DNA from: Cellvibrio sp. KY-YJ-3
GTDB taxonomy: Bacteria > Pseudomonadota > Gammaproteobacteria > Pseudomonadales > Cellvibrionaceae
DNA: 64,000 bases
Assembly: GCF_008806955.1 (NCBI RefSeq)
Contig: NZ_CP031727.1
Coordinates: forward strand, 1,054,001-1,118,000
Direction: 5' to 3'
Numbering within the stretch: position 1 is the stretch's first letter; each line of letters opens with the position of its first letter. The notes under the pieces are model-generated. The model saw only the letters and a list, made by a program, of their open reading frames with translations. It did not search any database and had not been told where the DNA came from. Of this stretch, positions 1 through 8,743 are shown one piece after another. The translations under genes were made by a program, and so were the position numbers.

Positions 1-137
1 ATTCCCTGTTGCGGACTGATCATTAATCGCCCAGCATGATTATAAACAGCAACGAAAGCAGATCGCTAGATTTAGTTGGTCTGCCACAATGCTATTTTTA
101 GATCATTCTGGATTTAACCAGCTTGGCGTTTAATTCA
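1..137. other. Left edge, no gene seen
   Basis: This stretch lies downstream of the leftmost gene on the minus strand. I see no convincing coding frame, terminator hairpin or repeat in it. Confidence 0.5.
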
Positions 138-1022
138 TCAATTTTCCCACACTGGCGGTGTGTAGTCAAAAGGGTTGATAGGCATCCAGGTTTCCGGCCA
201 GAGGCTCATGGGCGGTGCGAGACAATAATTGCCCGCGCCTCCCTTTAATCCACCCGGGATGGTATCGGCCATTAATTGCGATGCCTTAACCAAGTGGACT
301 TGATAGCGCGCCAATAGTTCCGGTAGTTGTTCCAATACGCGCAGTGTCTCTGGATAAGGGTGGCCGATCGCGATGGCTGAGCCTTGTTGCTGTGCTTTTT
401 CCAGTGCTAACAACAACTGTTGGTAAATGACCTGCTGGTCTTTTTTATCATCCAAAAATACGTCGCGCCGACGGCTGGGCAAACCGATTTCCTGTGCCTG
501 AATCAGCGCCTGGGTCTGGGCGCTGGTGCGACTATCGACAAAATAGAGCTGTTGTTGTTTTAACTCCGCCATCAACCAGCCCATAGGTTCGGCCTCTTCT
601 GTGAGTTGGCTGCCCATATGGTTATTCACGCCTTTGACATGGGGTACATTGGCGAGATTCTGGCGCAATACGGCGATGAATTCGGTTTTTGCCATGCCGC
701 TGCGCAAGCCCCCGCGCCCTAGAGGATAATCATGATGATTGCTCATGGGCGCGTGCAGCATGACTTCTTTACCCTGTTGATGGGCATAGTGGGCCAGCTC
801 GCGTCCGTGGGGGGTAAAGGGTAAAACCGCAACGGTGATAGCGCCGGGCAGGTTCAAGGTGCGCTGACCGAGGCGCAGGTTGTAACCCAGGTCATCGATA
901 ATGATTGCCAGTTGGGCGTGTTGATTGGCAGCGGGGGCGCTGCTGGCGCTGTCAATCGACGCCAGGCAACTCAAGAGGATAAATAGCCAGCGGCAGTGGA
1001 ATCTTGCCTTCGGCGTGCACAT
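138..1022 (-). CDS. yibQ: Divergent polysaccharide deacetylase family protein (YibQ-like)
   Basis: The 294-residue protein has an N-terminal hydrophobic stretch (about residues 10-28) that looks like a Sec signal peptide, so it should be periplasmic. The mature part opens with LAIIIDDLGYN and carries the APMSNHHDYPLG and NNHMGSQ segments typical of the divergent polysaccharide deacetylase family (YibQ). Its position last in a gpmI-envC-ctpA-yibQ order matches E. coli, where yibQ follows envC. The start codon lies 5 bases after the ctpA stop, so translation is probably coupled. The family has the NodB-like fold, but its substrate is not settled; a role in the envelope or peptidoglycan is inferred from the neighbours. 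Confidence 0.85.
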   Translation of the reverse strand: MCTPKARFHCRWLFILLSCLASIDSASSAPAANQHAQLAIIIDDLGYNLRLGQRTLNLPGAITVAVLPFTPHGRELAHYAHQQGKEVMLHAPMSNHHDYPLGRGGLRSGMAKTEFIAVLRQNLANVPHVKGVNNHMGSQLTEEAEPMGWLMAELKQQQLYFVDSRTSAQTQALIQAQEIGLPSRRRDVFLDDKKDQQVIYQQLLLALEKAQQQGSAIAIGHPYPETLRVLEQLPELLARYQVHLVKASQLMADTIPGGLKGGAGNYCLAPPMSLWPETWMPINPFDYTPPVWEN

Positions 1023-1027
1023 GGGGG

Positions 1028-2440
1028 TTATTGGTCTTGAACGGGTTCGTCGAGACTGGGTTGCAGCACTATGTCCGGTGCAATTTCCGGTTGGGTTTCC
1101 GTGCTCTTGGCCAAGGGCGAACTTTGCAGAAAAATATTCAAGCCTTTGAGCAGATTCAACGCCTCATGCAGCTGGTTGTCTTCCTGTAGCAGCTCGGCAC
1201 TGGTGATGCGGCGGTTGGCTCGCTCTTTACTGGTACTCTCTTTGCCGCCTTTGCCGTTGCCCAAATGGCGCGCCAAATCCGCTTCGGTCACACCGCTGTT
1301 CTGGGCGATTGCGGCAACTTGCACGCGTTCTACTTCTACATCCGGTTCAATGCCTTGCGCCTGAATCGAGCGGCCATTGGGGGTGTAATAGAGTGCGGTT
1401 GTGAGTTTTACAGCGCGGTCATTGCTGATGGGGATGACCGATTGCACCGAGCCTTTGCCAAAGCTGCGGGTGCCCATAATGATGGCGCGTTTGTGATCCT
1501 GCAGGGCGCCGGCGACGATTTCCGAGGCGGAGGCGGAGCCGTCATTGATTAGCACTACCAAGGGTAGACCGCCGGTAATATCACCGGCTTCGGCGTTATA
1601 GCTGATATTGCTGTTATCGAGCCGACCCTGGGTGTAAACCACCTGGCCGCCATCAAGGAATGCATCCACCACTTCGACCGACGCCTGCAATACCCCACCG
1701 GGGTTGTTGCGTAAATCGAGGATAATTCCCTTGGTGTCCTGATTTTTCTTCAGCTGATCCTGAATTTTTTTGCCCATTTCTTTGCCGGTATCCAGCTGGA
1801 ATTGAGCGATGCGAATGTAGAAGTAATCCTGCTCCAACAAGCGGGTGCGCACGCTTTGCACTTTGATAATGTCGCGCAGCAAATCGAAATCGATAGGTTG
1901 ATCGACACCATCGCGCATCACGGTGATTTTAATCGGGCTGTTTTTAGGGCCGCGCATCAGGTTGACCGCTTTGTTTAAATCCATGCCCTTGACGGGTTTA
2001 TCGTCGATACGCACCACTATGTCACCCGCCAAAATACCGGCTTTGGCGGAGGGGCTATCGTCGATGGGGGTAACTACTTTGACATAGCCATCATCCAGGC
2101 TCACTTCCAGACCGACACCGCCGAACTCGCCAGAGGTGTTGGCTTGCAGATCGGCAAAGGCTTCTTTATCCAGATAAGCGGAATGCGGGTCTAACTCAGC
2201 AATCATGCCTTTGATGGCGTATTCCAGCAGCTGTGCATCGCTGATGTCATCGACATAACCACTGCGGACATGGTCATAGACACGGGTGAAAGTGCGCAGC
2301 TCTTCCAGCGGCAACAGCCCGGTGGTTGTATTAGCGGTGGATTTTTCATCCGCCAGCGCCAATGCCGGTAACAATGCCAGCAGGCTGATGAGGGTCGAGC
2401 GGAGGTTACCGTGGAACTGGGAAAAAGCCGCGCAAAACAT
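1028..2440 (-). CDS. ctpA: S41 family carboxy-terminal processing peptidase
   Basis: This 470-residue serine protease has a signal peptide (LLALLPALALA), a PDZ domain at about residues 85-165 and an S41 catalytic domain. The catalytic Ser sits in GSASASEIVAGALQ and the Lys in RSFGKGSVQS, so both members of the Ser-Lys dyad are present. The C-terminal roughly 90 residues are a low-complexity tail. I chose the ATG at 2440 because GGAG lies 5 bases upstream; a longer reading starts with TTG at 2467 and adds nine unlikely residues. It acts in the periplasm on protein C-termini. Placement between envC and yibQ is common in Pseudomonas-like bacteria and suggests a link to peptidoglycan remodelling. 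Confidence 0.92.
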   Translation of the reverse strand: MFCAAFSQFHGNLRSTLISLLALLPALALADEKSTANTTTGLLPLEELRTFTRVYDHVRSGYVDDISDAQLLEYAIKGMIAELDPHSAYLDKEAFADLQANTSGEFGGVGLEVSLDDGYVKVVTPIDDSPSAKAGILAGDIVVRIDDKPVKGMDLNKAVNLMRGPKNSPIKITVMRDGVDQPIDFDLLRDIIKVQSVRTRLLEQDYFYIRIAQFQLDTGKEMGKKIQDQLKKNQDTKGIILDLRNNPGGVLQASVEVVDAFLDGGQVVYTQGRLDNSNISYNAEAGDITGGLPLVVLINDGSASASEIVAGALQDHKRAIIMGTRSFGKGSVQSVIPISNDRAVKLTTALYYTPNGRSIQAQGIEPDVEVERVQVAAIAQNSGVTEADLARHLGNGKGGKESTSKERANRRITSAELLQEDNQLHEALNLLKGLNIFLQSSPLAKSTETQPEIAPDIVLQPSLDEPVQDQ

Positions 2441-2580
2441 GAGGTCTCCGATGGCTGGATAAGCCAAAATCTATCCTGAATCGGGGGCGCACACTAAGCC
2501 AAATCGGCTTGGAATGACAGCCACCCGCAAAAAAATAACCGCTGTACACAATAAGTCGCTGCACTGAATATAAAGTGCTG

Positions 2581-3771
2581 CTAGCCGCGTGCGAGCCAGC
2601 CGCCCGGGTCTATGGGGCGCCCCTGGTGGCGAATTTCAAAATACAAACCGGTGCTGGCTTGGCCACCCGAGTTGCCAACACTGGCAATAGCTTCACCGGC
2701 GCGCACCGGTTCGCCCGCCTTTTTGAGCAGGCTTTGATTGTGGGCATAAAGGCTCAGGTAGCCTTCGCCGTGATCCACAATCACCAGCAGCCCGTGCCCG
2801 CCAAAATAATCGGCAAAAACCACGCGCCCATGATGGACTGCAATTACCTGATTGCCCATAGGCGCGGCAATATAAGATCCGCTCCAGTTAATTTGCCCGG
2901 CAATGCGCGCGCTGCCAAAGCGATGGATCAACCTGCCCTGAGTTGGCCAGGGCAAGCGGCCTTTGCGCAGGGAAAACTTTTCACCACCCGCAGGCAACGG
3001 TACATAGGCTGGTGAATTGATGGCACCACTGCTGGCAACACGCTCGCTCACTCGCTCCAACAAGGCCTGCAGACGGCGGCGATCCTCACTTAGCTGTTTG
3101 AGCTGTTGGTTTTTGTCTTTGAATTGATGGTTAACTTTCGCCAGCGCTTTTTGGCGTTCACTCTGATGGCTTTTCAGCTGTTGGCGCTGTTCATCCAACT
3201 GTGCTTGCATCGCGCCCAGTTCAAGGGTTTTTTTTTCTATCTCCGGTGTTAGTGCATCGATGCGGGCGATAGTTTCCATAAAACCCTGCATTTTCTGGGT
3301 ATGCGCCTCCATAAAATAACTGTGGTATTTCATGATGCGCGACAGCTGATCGGGCGATTCCTGATTGAGCAGTACTTTCACCTCACTCTGTTCGCCCAGT
3401 TTATGCGCGGCGCGCATCTGCTCGGCAATTTCACCCTGCTGCTTTTTTTTGGCCTGCTCCAGCTGGCTGCGCTCATTTTTGAGCTGATTCAATTCGTTGT
3501 TTTGCTGTTTGAGTTCTTTGTTGATCTCATTGGCTTTTTGCTGGAGTTTGTTAATTTCCTGTTCCGATTTTTGCAGATCTTTTTGCAAGCTGGAGCGTGT
3601 GCCCTGCACCTGTTGCAGCTCTTTTTGCAGTGCTTCTATCTCTTTCTGCAGCTTGGCCATTTCGGCTTTTTCATCGGCATAACTGCTGGCGGAAAACACC
3701 AGCACAGCGCACCACAGGCTGTTGAGTGCGAGAGTTTTGGCGAATACAAAAAATCGACTCATGGTAGTCAT
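2581..3771 (-). CDS. envC: EnvC-like murein hydrolase activator (degenerate M23/LytM)
   Basis: The 396-residue protein has a signal peptide (residues 1-32), a long coiled coil of about 220 residues rich in Glu, Gln and Lys, and a C-terminal LytM/M23 domain (about residues 280-394). Active M23 enzymes end the site with an HxH motif. Here the matching place reads GLYFEIR, so a zinc ligand is lost, as in E. coli EnvC. It should therefore activate AmiA/AmiB-type amidases at the septum rather than cut murein itself. A second ATG three codons in (3762) is an equally good start; neither has a clear ribosome site. A terminator hairpin lies between gpmI and this gene, so it may also have its own promoter. 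Confidence 0.92.
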   Translation of the reverse strand: MTTMSRFFVFAKTLALNSLWCAVLVFSASSYADEKAEMAKLQKEIEALQKELQQVQGTRSSLQKDLQKSEQEINKLQQKANEINKELKQQNNELNQLKNERSQLEQAKKKQQGEIAEQMRAAHKLGEQSEVKVLLNQESPDQLSRIMKYHSYFMEAHTQKMQGFMETIARIDALTPEIEKKTLELGAMQAQLDEQRQQLKSHQSERQKALAKVNHQFKDKNQQLKQLSEDRRRLQALLERVSERVASSGAINSPAYVPLPAGGEKFSLRKGRLPWPTQGRLIHRFGSARIAGQINWSGSYIAAPMGNQVIAVHHGRVVFADYFGGHGLLVIVDHGEGYLSLYAHNQSLLKKAGEPVRAGEAIASVGNSGGQASTGLYFEIRHQGRPIDPGGWLARG

Positions 3772-3783
3772 ATCAATAGGGGT

Positions 3784-3821
3784 GAAAAATAAAGCGGCTG
3801 GTGCAGTACACCAGCCGCTTT
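3784..3821 (-). terminator. Intrinsic terminator after gpmI
   Basis: A perfect 13-bp stem (3791-3803 with 3809-3821) and a 5-base loop is followed, in the minus direction, by ATTTTTC. It lies in the 61-bp gap between gpmI and envC and would at least partly separate their transcription. Confidence 0.75.
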
Positions 3822-3832
3822 GTACTTGCTGG

Positions 3833-5377
3833 TTACGCCAGGGTAATCAGGTTGCGTCCGGTCATTTCTTTCGGTTGCGGCAGGCCCATCAAGTGCAGCA
3901 TGGTGGGTGCTACATCCGCCAGCGAACCGCCGGGGGCGATGGTGCCTTTGCGGTGGCTGTGGAAAATAAAGGGCACGGGCAAGGTAGAGTGTTGGGTGTG
4001 CGGTTGGCCGGTTTCTTCGTCGAACATCTCTTCCACATTGCCGTGGTCAGCGGTGATTAACGCCTCGCCGCCCACCTTGTCCACCGCTTCCAATACACGG
4101 CCAAGGCAGATATCAACCGCCTCTACCGCTTTGGTTGCCGCTTCCATAATGCCGGAGTGACCGACCATATCGCAGTTGGCGTAGTTGCAGATAATCGCGT
4201 CGTATTTGCCCGACTCAATGGCTTCGACCAATTTGTCGGTCACAATTGGTGCGTTCATTTCCGGTTGCAAGTCGTAGGTAGCCACTTGGGGCGATGGCAC
4301 CAGAATACGGTCTTCACCTTCGTAGACCACTTCATTGCCGCTGTTGAAGAAGAAAGTTACGTGGGCGTATTTTTCGGTTTCGGCGATGCGCAATTGGGTT
4401 TTGCCCAGCTGTGCAATGTAATCGCCAAATGAATTGGTCAGGTCTTCCGGCGGGAAGGCGATAGGTGCTTTGATGCTGGAGGCGTATTCCGTGGTTTGTA
4501 CAAAGTGCGCAATGTTTGGGTGCAGCTCGCGTTCAAAACCGGTGAAGTCTTCGCTGATCAGGGCGTTGGTGATTTCGCGTGCGCGATCGGGGCGGAAGTT
4601 CATAAAAATCACTGAGTCGCCATCGTTGATAGTGGCGACTTCTTCGTCCTCGCCGCAGACTACCGTGGCTTTTACAAACTCGTCGTTTTCGCCGCGCTCG
4701 TAAGCGGCTTTCAAGCCGTCCACGGCGGTGAGTGCATCAAATTCGGCATCGCCCGTTACCATTACATCGTAAGCGGCTTTAACGCGATCCCAGCGGTTGT
4801 CGCGGTCGAGCGCAAAATAACGGCCGACAATAGACGCTACACGTCCGGCGCCCAATTCCTTAAACAAATCCTGCGCGCGCTGCAGGGATTTTTCGGCGCT
4901 GCGCGGTGCAGTGTCGCGGCCATCCAAAAAGGCGTGCAAGTAGACTTCTTTTGCACCGCGACCGACGGCCATTTTCATCATGGCGTAGATGTGGTCTTCA
5001 TGGCTGTGTACACCCCCCTCAGAGAGCAGGCCGAGGATGTGCACGGCTTTGCCGGCGGCGATGGCGCTATCGATGGCGGTTACATAGACCGGATTAGTGA
5101 AGAAGTCGCCATCGCTGATGGCTTTATTGATACGGGTAAAGTTTTGGTAGACCACGCGGCCTGCGCCGAGGGTCATATGGCCCACTTCGCTATTGCCCAT
5201 TTGTCCTTCCGGCAGGCCCACGGCCATGCCCGAGGTTTCAATCAGACTTTTGGGATCATTGGCCCAGAGTTTGTCAAACACAGGTTTGTGCGCCGCCGCG
5301 ATGGCGTTGTACTTGGTTTTTTCGGAGTAGCCATAACCATCGAGAATCAACAACACTATAGGTTTTTTTGCGCTCAT
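3833..5377 (-). CDS. gpmI: 2,3-bisphosphoglycerate-independent phosphoglycerate mutase
   Basis: The 514-residue enzyme interconverts 3- and 2-phosphoglycerate in glycolysis. The alkaline phosphatase-like metal site is visible: LLILDGYGY at the start, GHSGIMEAA near residue 400 and [11 protein letters not shown] near residue 445. The phosphorylated Ser lies in the GNSEVGHM motif, and the phosphotransferase insertion carries [14 protein letters not shown]. The length is normal for the family. I start at the ATG at 5377 because GGAA lies about 8 bases upstream and family members begin close to the LILDG motif; the ATG at 5404 has no ribosome site. The order gpmI-envC-yibQ, divergent from yibN-grxC-secB, is as in E. 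coli. Confidence 0.96.
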   Translation of the reverse strand: MSAKKPIVLLILDGYGYSEKTKYNAIAAAHKPVFDKLWANDPKSLIETSGMAVGLPEGQMGNSEVGHMTLGAGRVVYQNFTRINKAISDGDFFTNPVYVTAIDSAIAAGKAVHILGLLSEGGVHSHEDHIYAMMKMAVGRGAKEVYLHAFLDGRDTAPRSAEKSLQRAQDLFKELGAGRVASIVGRYFALDRDNRWDRVKAAYDVMVTGDAEFDALTAVDGLKAAYERGENDEFVKATVVCGEDEEVATINDGDSVIFMNFRPDRAREITNALISEDFTGFERELHPNIAHFVQTTEYASSIKAPIAFPPEDLTNSFGDYIAQLGKTQLRIAETEKYAHVTFFFNSGNEVVYEGEDRILVPSPQVATYDLQPEMNAPIVTDKLVEAIESGKYDAIICNYANCDMVGHSGIMEAATKAVEAVDICLGRVLEAVDKVGGEALITADHGNVEEMFDEETGQPHTQHSTLPVPFIFHSHRKGTIAPGGSLADVAPTMLHLMGLPQPKEMTGRNLITLA

Positions 5378-5735
5378 AAATCGGTTCCAGGGTCGGATGA
5401 ACATGAATCGGGACAGCTCGATAGCGCCTCAGGTGCACTATCGTTGAATGGGGTTCGCAGGCCAGCGACTCGCTGCAGCGATAATGGTTCGTATTCTAGC
5501 GGGTTGGGCGCGCTAACTCTATGTAAAAACTCGCTATCTGCCGCTTACAATCCCGCTATGGCGCGCAGAACGCTTTGCGTTGAAGCCCGCACGCGCCGGT
5601 TAATCGCGGTGTTCAATCGTGTATACTTCCGCGCCTTGTTGACGCCCGCGCCAAAACGGTGTGCAAGGTGTATTGAAAACTCCTTGGTGTGTCCCCACTT
5701 AGCGGAACAGACCAACCAAAAGAAGGCAAAGTGCT
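5378..5735. promoter_or_regulatory. Divergent gpmI/yibN intergenic region with candidate promoter
   Basis: This 358-bp gap separates gpmI from the yibN operon and holds no convincing gene. A TATACT box at 5622-5627 is a plausible -10 element for the rightward operon, with only a weak -35 (GTTAAT near 5599). Nothing else stands out. Confidence 0.35.
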
Positions 5736-6149
5736 GTGGACTTTATTGTATTTGTTACCCAAGAATGGCTGTTGGTCACCACCCTGATTGTGCTGATTTA
5801 CATCTACGTATGGCGCGATCGCATTAAAAGCGGTCGCCCGGTATCACCCCACGAAGTGACGCGTTTGGTCAATGAGGGCAACGCCGTATTGGTAGACCTG
5901 CGCGACAGTGCTGAATTCAAGGCGGGCCATATAGTCGGGGCGATTAACGTGCCCTACGCCAAGCTCACCAAAGAATCGACTGAAGTGGCGAGCTACAAAG
6001 AAAAAACCATCATCCTGATCGACAAACTCGGCCAACACGCCGGTGCCGTCGGCCGCTTTCTCGGCAAAGAAGGGTTTGATGTGCGCCGTTTAGGCGGCGG
6101 TATTGCCGAATGGCAAGCGCAGAATTTACCGCTGGTAAAGGGCAAGTAA
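5736..6149 (+). CDS. yibN: Membrane-anchored rhodanese-like protein (YibN-like)
   Basis: The 137-residue protein has one N-terminal membrane segment (about residues 8-26) and a rhodanese domain (VLVDLRDSAEFKAGHIVGAINVPY). The place where active rhodaneses have their catalytic Cys reads LIDKLGQHAG, so there is no Cys and sulfurtransferase activity is doubtful. The start is a GTG with AAGG 9 bases upstream. It is first in a yibN-grxC-secB run as in E. coli, where YibN is also a membrane-anchored rhodanese-like protein. The function is not known; a role near the Sec system or the membrane is only suggested by context. Confidence 0.88.
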   Translation: MDFIVFVTQEWLLVTTLIVLIYIYVWRDRIKSGRPVSPHEVTRLVNEGNAVLVDLRDSAEFKAGHIVGAINVPYAKLTKESTEVASYKEKTIILIDKLGQHAGAVGRFLGKEGFDVRRLGGGIAEWQAQNLPLVKGK

Positions 6150-6198
6150 TAACCTGCCCAAGAGTGTTTTGACCCACCCCAAATTAGTTGGAGTTTTT

Positions 6199-6456
6199 AT
6201 GGTCCGCGTGACTATGTACACCACCGCTGTCTGCCCTTACTGCGTTAATGCCAAAAAATTATTGGCGCAAAAAGGTGTAGCGGTTGAGGAAATTCGCGTG
6301 GACACCCAACCGCATTTACGCCAGGAAATGATGGATAAAAGCGGTCAACGCACTGTGCCGCAAATCTGGATTGGCGAACATCATGTCGGCGGTTTTACCG
6401 ATCTGTGGGCGCTGGATAAAGCGGGCAAACTGGATGCATTGTTGGCGCAAGGCTGA
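6199..6456 (+). CDS. grxC: Glutaredoxin 3
   Basis: This 85-residue glutaredoxin has the CPYC active site (residues 11-14 in TTAVCPYCVNAKKLL), the TVPQ cis-Pro loop and the GGFTDL glutathione-binding segment. It reduces disulfides and glutathione mixed disulfides in the cytoplasm. The ATG at 6199 is preceded by TTGGAG. A longer reading from TTG at 6169 adds ten residues before the conserved beta strand and is less likely. It lies between yibN and secB, as in E. coli. Confidence 0.95.
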   Translation: MVRVTMYTTAVCPYCVNAKKLLAQKGVAVEEIRVDTQPHLRQEMMDKSGQRTVPQIWIGEHHVGGFTDLWALDKAGKLDALLAQG

Positions 6457-6513
6457 TTCGGCGCTGCATTGTTTATCATTAGGATTTTTTAATACCACCA
6501 AGTCGAGTTTATT

Positions 6514-7020
6514 ATGTCTGAAAATAATCAACAAACTGCAGCAGCAGAAGGCGCCAAAGGCCCGGTATTCGCGATTCAACGTATTTATTTGAAAGATATT
6601 TCGTTTGAAACGCCGATGGGCCCGGAGGCTTTTACCAAAGCCTACAAACCCAATATCCAACAGGATTTAAATATCCAGGCCAACCCGATTGAAGAGGGTT
6701 TGTTTGAAGTAGTGCTGTTGCTCACTATCACCGCCCGTCTCGAAGACCGCGCCGTGTTTTTGGTGGAAGTCAAACAAGCCGGTTTGTTTGCCATTTCCGG
6801 TATTGAAGGCCCTGCGGTAACGCAATTAATTAACACCGCCTGCCCACAAATTTTGTTCCCCTACGCGCGTGAAGCGGTAGACGGCATTCTCGGTCGTGGC
6901 AGTTTCCCACCCTTAATGTTGCCACCGATTAATTTTGATGCGGTGTTTGTGCAAGCGATTACGGCAGCGCAGCAACAAGCACAGCAAGCAAAACCGGAAG
7001 CGTCTGAAGCGCTGAACTAA
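6514..7020 (+). CDS. secB: Protein-export chaperone SecB
   Basis: The 168-residue cytosolic chaperone holds preproteins unfolded and hands them to SecA. The family pattern is clear: FAIQRIYLKDISFETP near the N-terminus, the VVLLLTITA beta strand, and the C-terminal ACPQILFPYAREAV and FPPLMLPPINFDAVF segments. The C-terminal tail is Gln- and Ala-rich. It is last in the yibN-grxC-secB run and is followed by a strong terminator. Confidence 0.97.
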   Translation: MSENNQQTAAAEGAKGPVFAIQRIYLKDISFETPMGPEAFTKAYKPNIQQDLNIQANPIEEGLFEVVLLLTITARLEDRAVFLVEVKQAGLFAISGIEGPAVTQLINTACPQILFPYAREAVDGILGRGSFPPLMLPPINFDAVFVQAITAAQQQAQQAKPEASEALN

Positions 7021-7041
7021 TTTGTTAGTGTGTTTTCAACA

Positions 7042-7071
7042 AAGGCAATCACTGTGGTGATTGCCTTTTTT
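7042..7071 (+). terminator. Intrinsic terminator after secB
   Basis: A perfect 11-bp stem (7042-7052 with 7057-7067) and a 4-base loop runs into a T tract, 21 bases after the secB stop. Confidence 0.9.
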
Positions 7072-7209
7072 ATTGCCTGAATAATTTGCCGTGTGTTGCG
7101 CAATCGCGCGCGGCGGCTGTGCATCGGCGCCAGATGATTGTAATCTGTCCGCCAATCGTCTCCCGCCTAGCCCATACTCAATCCAGTTGCTGATAAACGG
7201 AAATGCGCC

Positions 7210-8715
7210 ATGTTTAATTTATCTTCCCGCCCCGAGGCCGCTGCCAGTCATATCGCCGCGCTGGATTTAGGCTCCAACAGTTTTCATATGATTGTGGCGC
7301 GCTGGGACAATGGCCAGCTCACGCTGCTCGACCGTTTGCGCGAGCCGGTGCGTTTGGGTTTTGGTTTGCAGGCCGATGGCAGTTTGAGCAAAGACGCGCG
7401 CGAGCGTGCACTGGCGTGTTTGGAACGTTTTGGCGAATGCCTGCGCGCTTACCCTTCGCGCAGTGTGCGTATTGTGGGCACTAAAACCTTGCGCAGTGTT
7501 AATGACGGCGGTGAATTTCTGGCGGCCGCCGAAGCGCGGCTTGGCCATCCGGTGGAAATTATTTCGGGCGATGAAGAGGCGCGTTTAATTTATTTGGGGG
7601 TGGCGCATTGTATTGCACCGGATAAAGGCAATCGTATTGTGATGGATATTGGCGGCGGCAGTACGGAAGTTATTTTGGGCGAAGGTATGACTCCGTCGCT
7701 CAAAGAAAGTTTGAGCATGGGCTGTGTTGCCATCACCAAACAATTTTTTCACGATGGCAAGGTGAGTGAAAAATCCATCACCAAAGCGCTGATCGCCTGC
7801 TTGCAAGAATTACAGCCGGTAAAAGATGAATTTATCGAACGCGGTTGGCAACAGGTGCTGGGCGCTTCGGGCAGTATTAAAGCGGTTGCGAAAGTCTGTG
7901 AAGCCAATGGCTGGAGCGATGGCGCTATCACCGCTGTGTCGCTCGATAAAATTATTGCGCGCTATTTGGATGAGGGAAAATTGGATATTGATATGCCCGG
8001 TTTATCCGATGATCGCAAACCGGTTTTTTTAGGCGGTGCGATTGTATTGCGCGCATTGTTTGAAGCGCTGCAATTAAAAACCATGATCGCAGCTGATTGG
8101 GCGCTGCGCGAAGGTTTGTTGTTTGATCAAAAAGGCCGCTTGGAAAATCACGATATACGTCAGGCCAGTGTGGATGCACTGGCGCTGCGTTTTCACGTGA
8201 ATATGGAAAAAGCGACGGCGGTGGAAAACACCGCGCTGCAATTGTTGGCGCAGGTGGCGCAAACCTGGCAATTAACCGCGAATGATGCGAGCAAATTATT
8301 GGGTTGGGCCGCGCGTTTGTATCAAGTCGGTTTGGATATTGCGCACAACGATTATCACAAACACTCGGCTTATATTGTGCAACACGTCGACCTCGCCGGT
8401 TGTTCGCGCGCAGAGCAAGCCCAGCTTTCCGCGTTGGTACTGGCGCATCGCAAACGCTTTCCCGCCAAAAATTTCCCGCTCGATAATATCGATTTAGTGC
8501 GCCTGGCGATTTTGTTGCGCCTGGCGGCAATTTTTCATCGCGGCCGCATTAAAGACGGTTTACCTGTTATTGCACTGACAGCGGAAGGCAAAAAAATAAA
8601 ATTATCGCTGCCGCGTCAATGGCTGCAAAACCACCCGCTCACCCAGGCCGATCTGGAAACCGAACAGCGCCATTTAGGCGATATCGGTTACCAGTTGGAC
8701 GTTGTCAGCGGGTAA
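7210..8715 (+). CDS. ppx: Exopolyphosphatase / guanosine pentaphosphate phosphohydrolase
   Basis: This 501-residue protein belongs to the Ppx/GppA family of the ASKHA superfamily. The phosphate-1 motif AALDLGSNSFHM is at residues 18-29 and the phosphate-2 motif VMDIGGGSTEVILGE near residue 145. A C-terminal HD-like domain follows (about residues 315-480). It releases phosphate from the end of polyphosphate or converts pppGpp to ppGpp; sequence alone does not separate the two. The gene stands alone, in its own unit between the secB terminator and a convergent GH43 gene. Confidence 0.9.
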   Translation: MFNLSSRPEAAASHIAALDLGSNSFHMIVARWDNGQLTLLDRLREPVRLGFGLQADGSLSKDARERALACLERFGECLRAYPSRSVRIVGTKTLRSVNDGGEFLAAAEARLGHPVEIISGDEEARLIYLGVAHCIAPDKGNRIVMDIGGGSTEVILGEGMTPSLKESLSMGCVAITKQFFHDGKVSEKSITKALIACLQELQPVKDEFIERGWQQVLGASGSIKAVAKVCEANGWSDGAITAVSLDKIIARYLDEGKLDIDMPGLSDDRKPVFLGGAIVLRALFEALQLKTMIAADWALREGLLFDQKGRLENHDIRQASVDALALRFHVNMEKATAVENTALQLLAQVAQTWQLTANDASKLLGWAARLYQVGLDIAHNDYHKHSAYIVQHVDLAGCSRAEQAQLSALVLAHRKRFPAKNFPLDNIDLVRLAILLRLAAIFHRGRIKDGLPVIALTAEGKKIKLSLPRQWLQNHPLTQADLETEQRHLGDIGYQLDVVSG

Positions 8716-8743
8716 ACCCCTGCTAGGGCAACGCCCGGTAGAT

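Noticed and set aside
4934-5827. Long open frame of 297 residues antisense to gpmI
   Set aside because: It lies almost wholly opposite a certain gene, has no family motif or ribosome site, and its tail runs into the yibN gene.
7952-8530. 192-residue frame antisense to ppx/gppA
   Set aside because: Composition is that of a shadow frame (rich in Pro, Arg and Ser), with no motif and no promoter.
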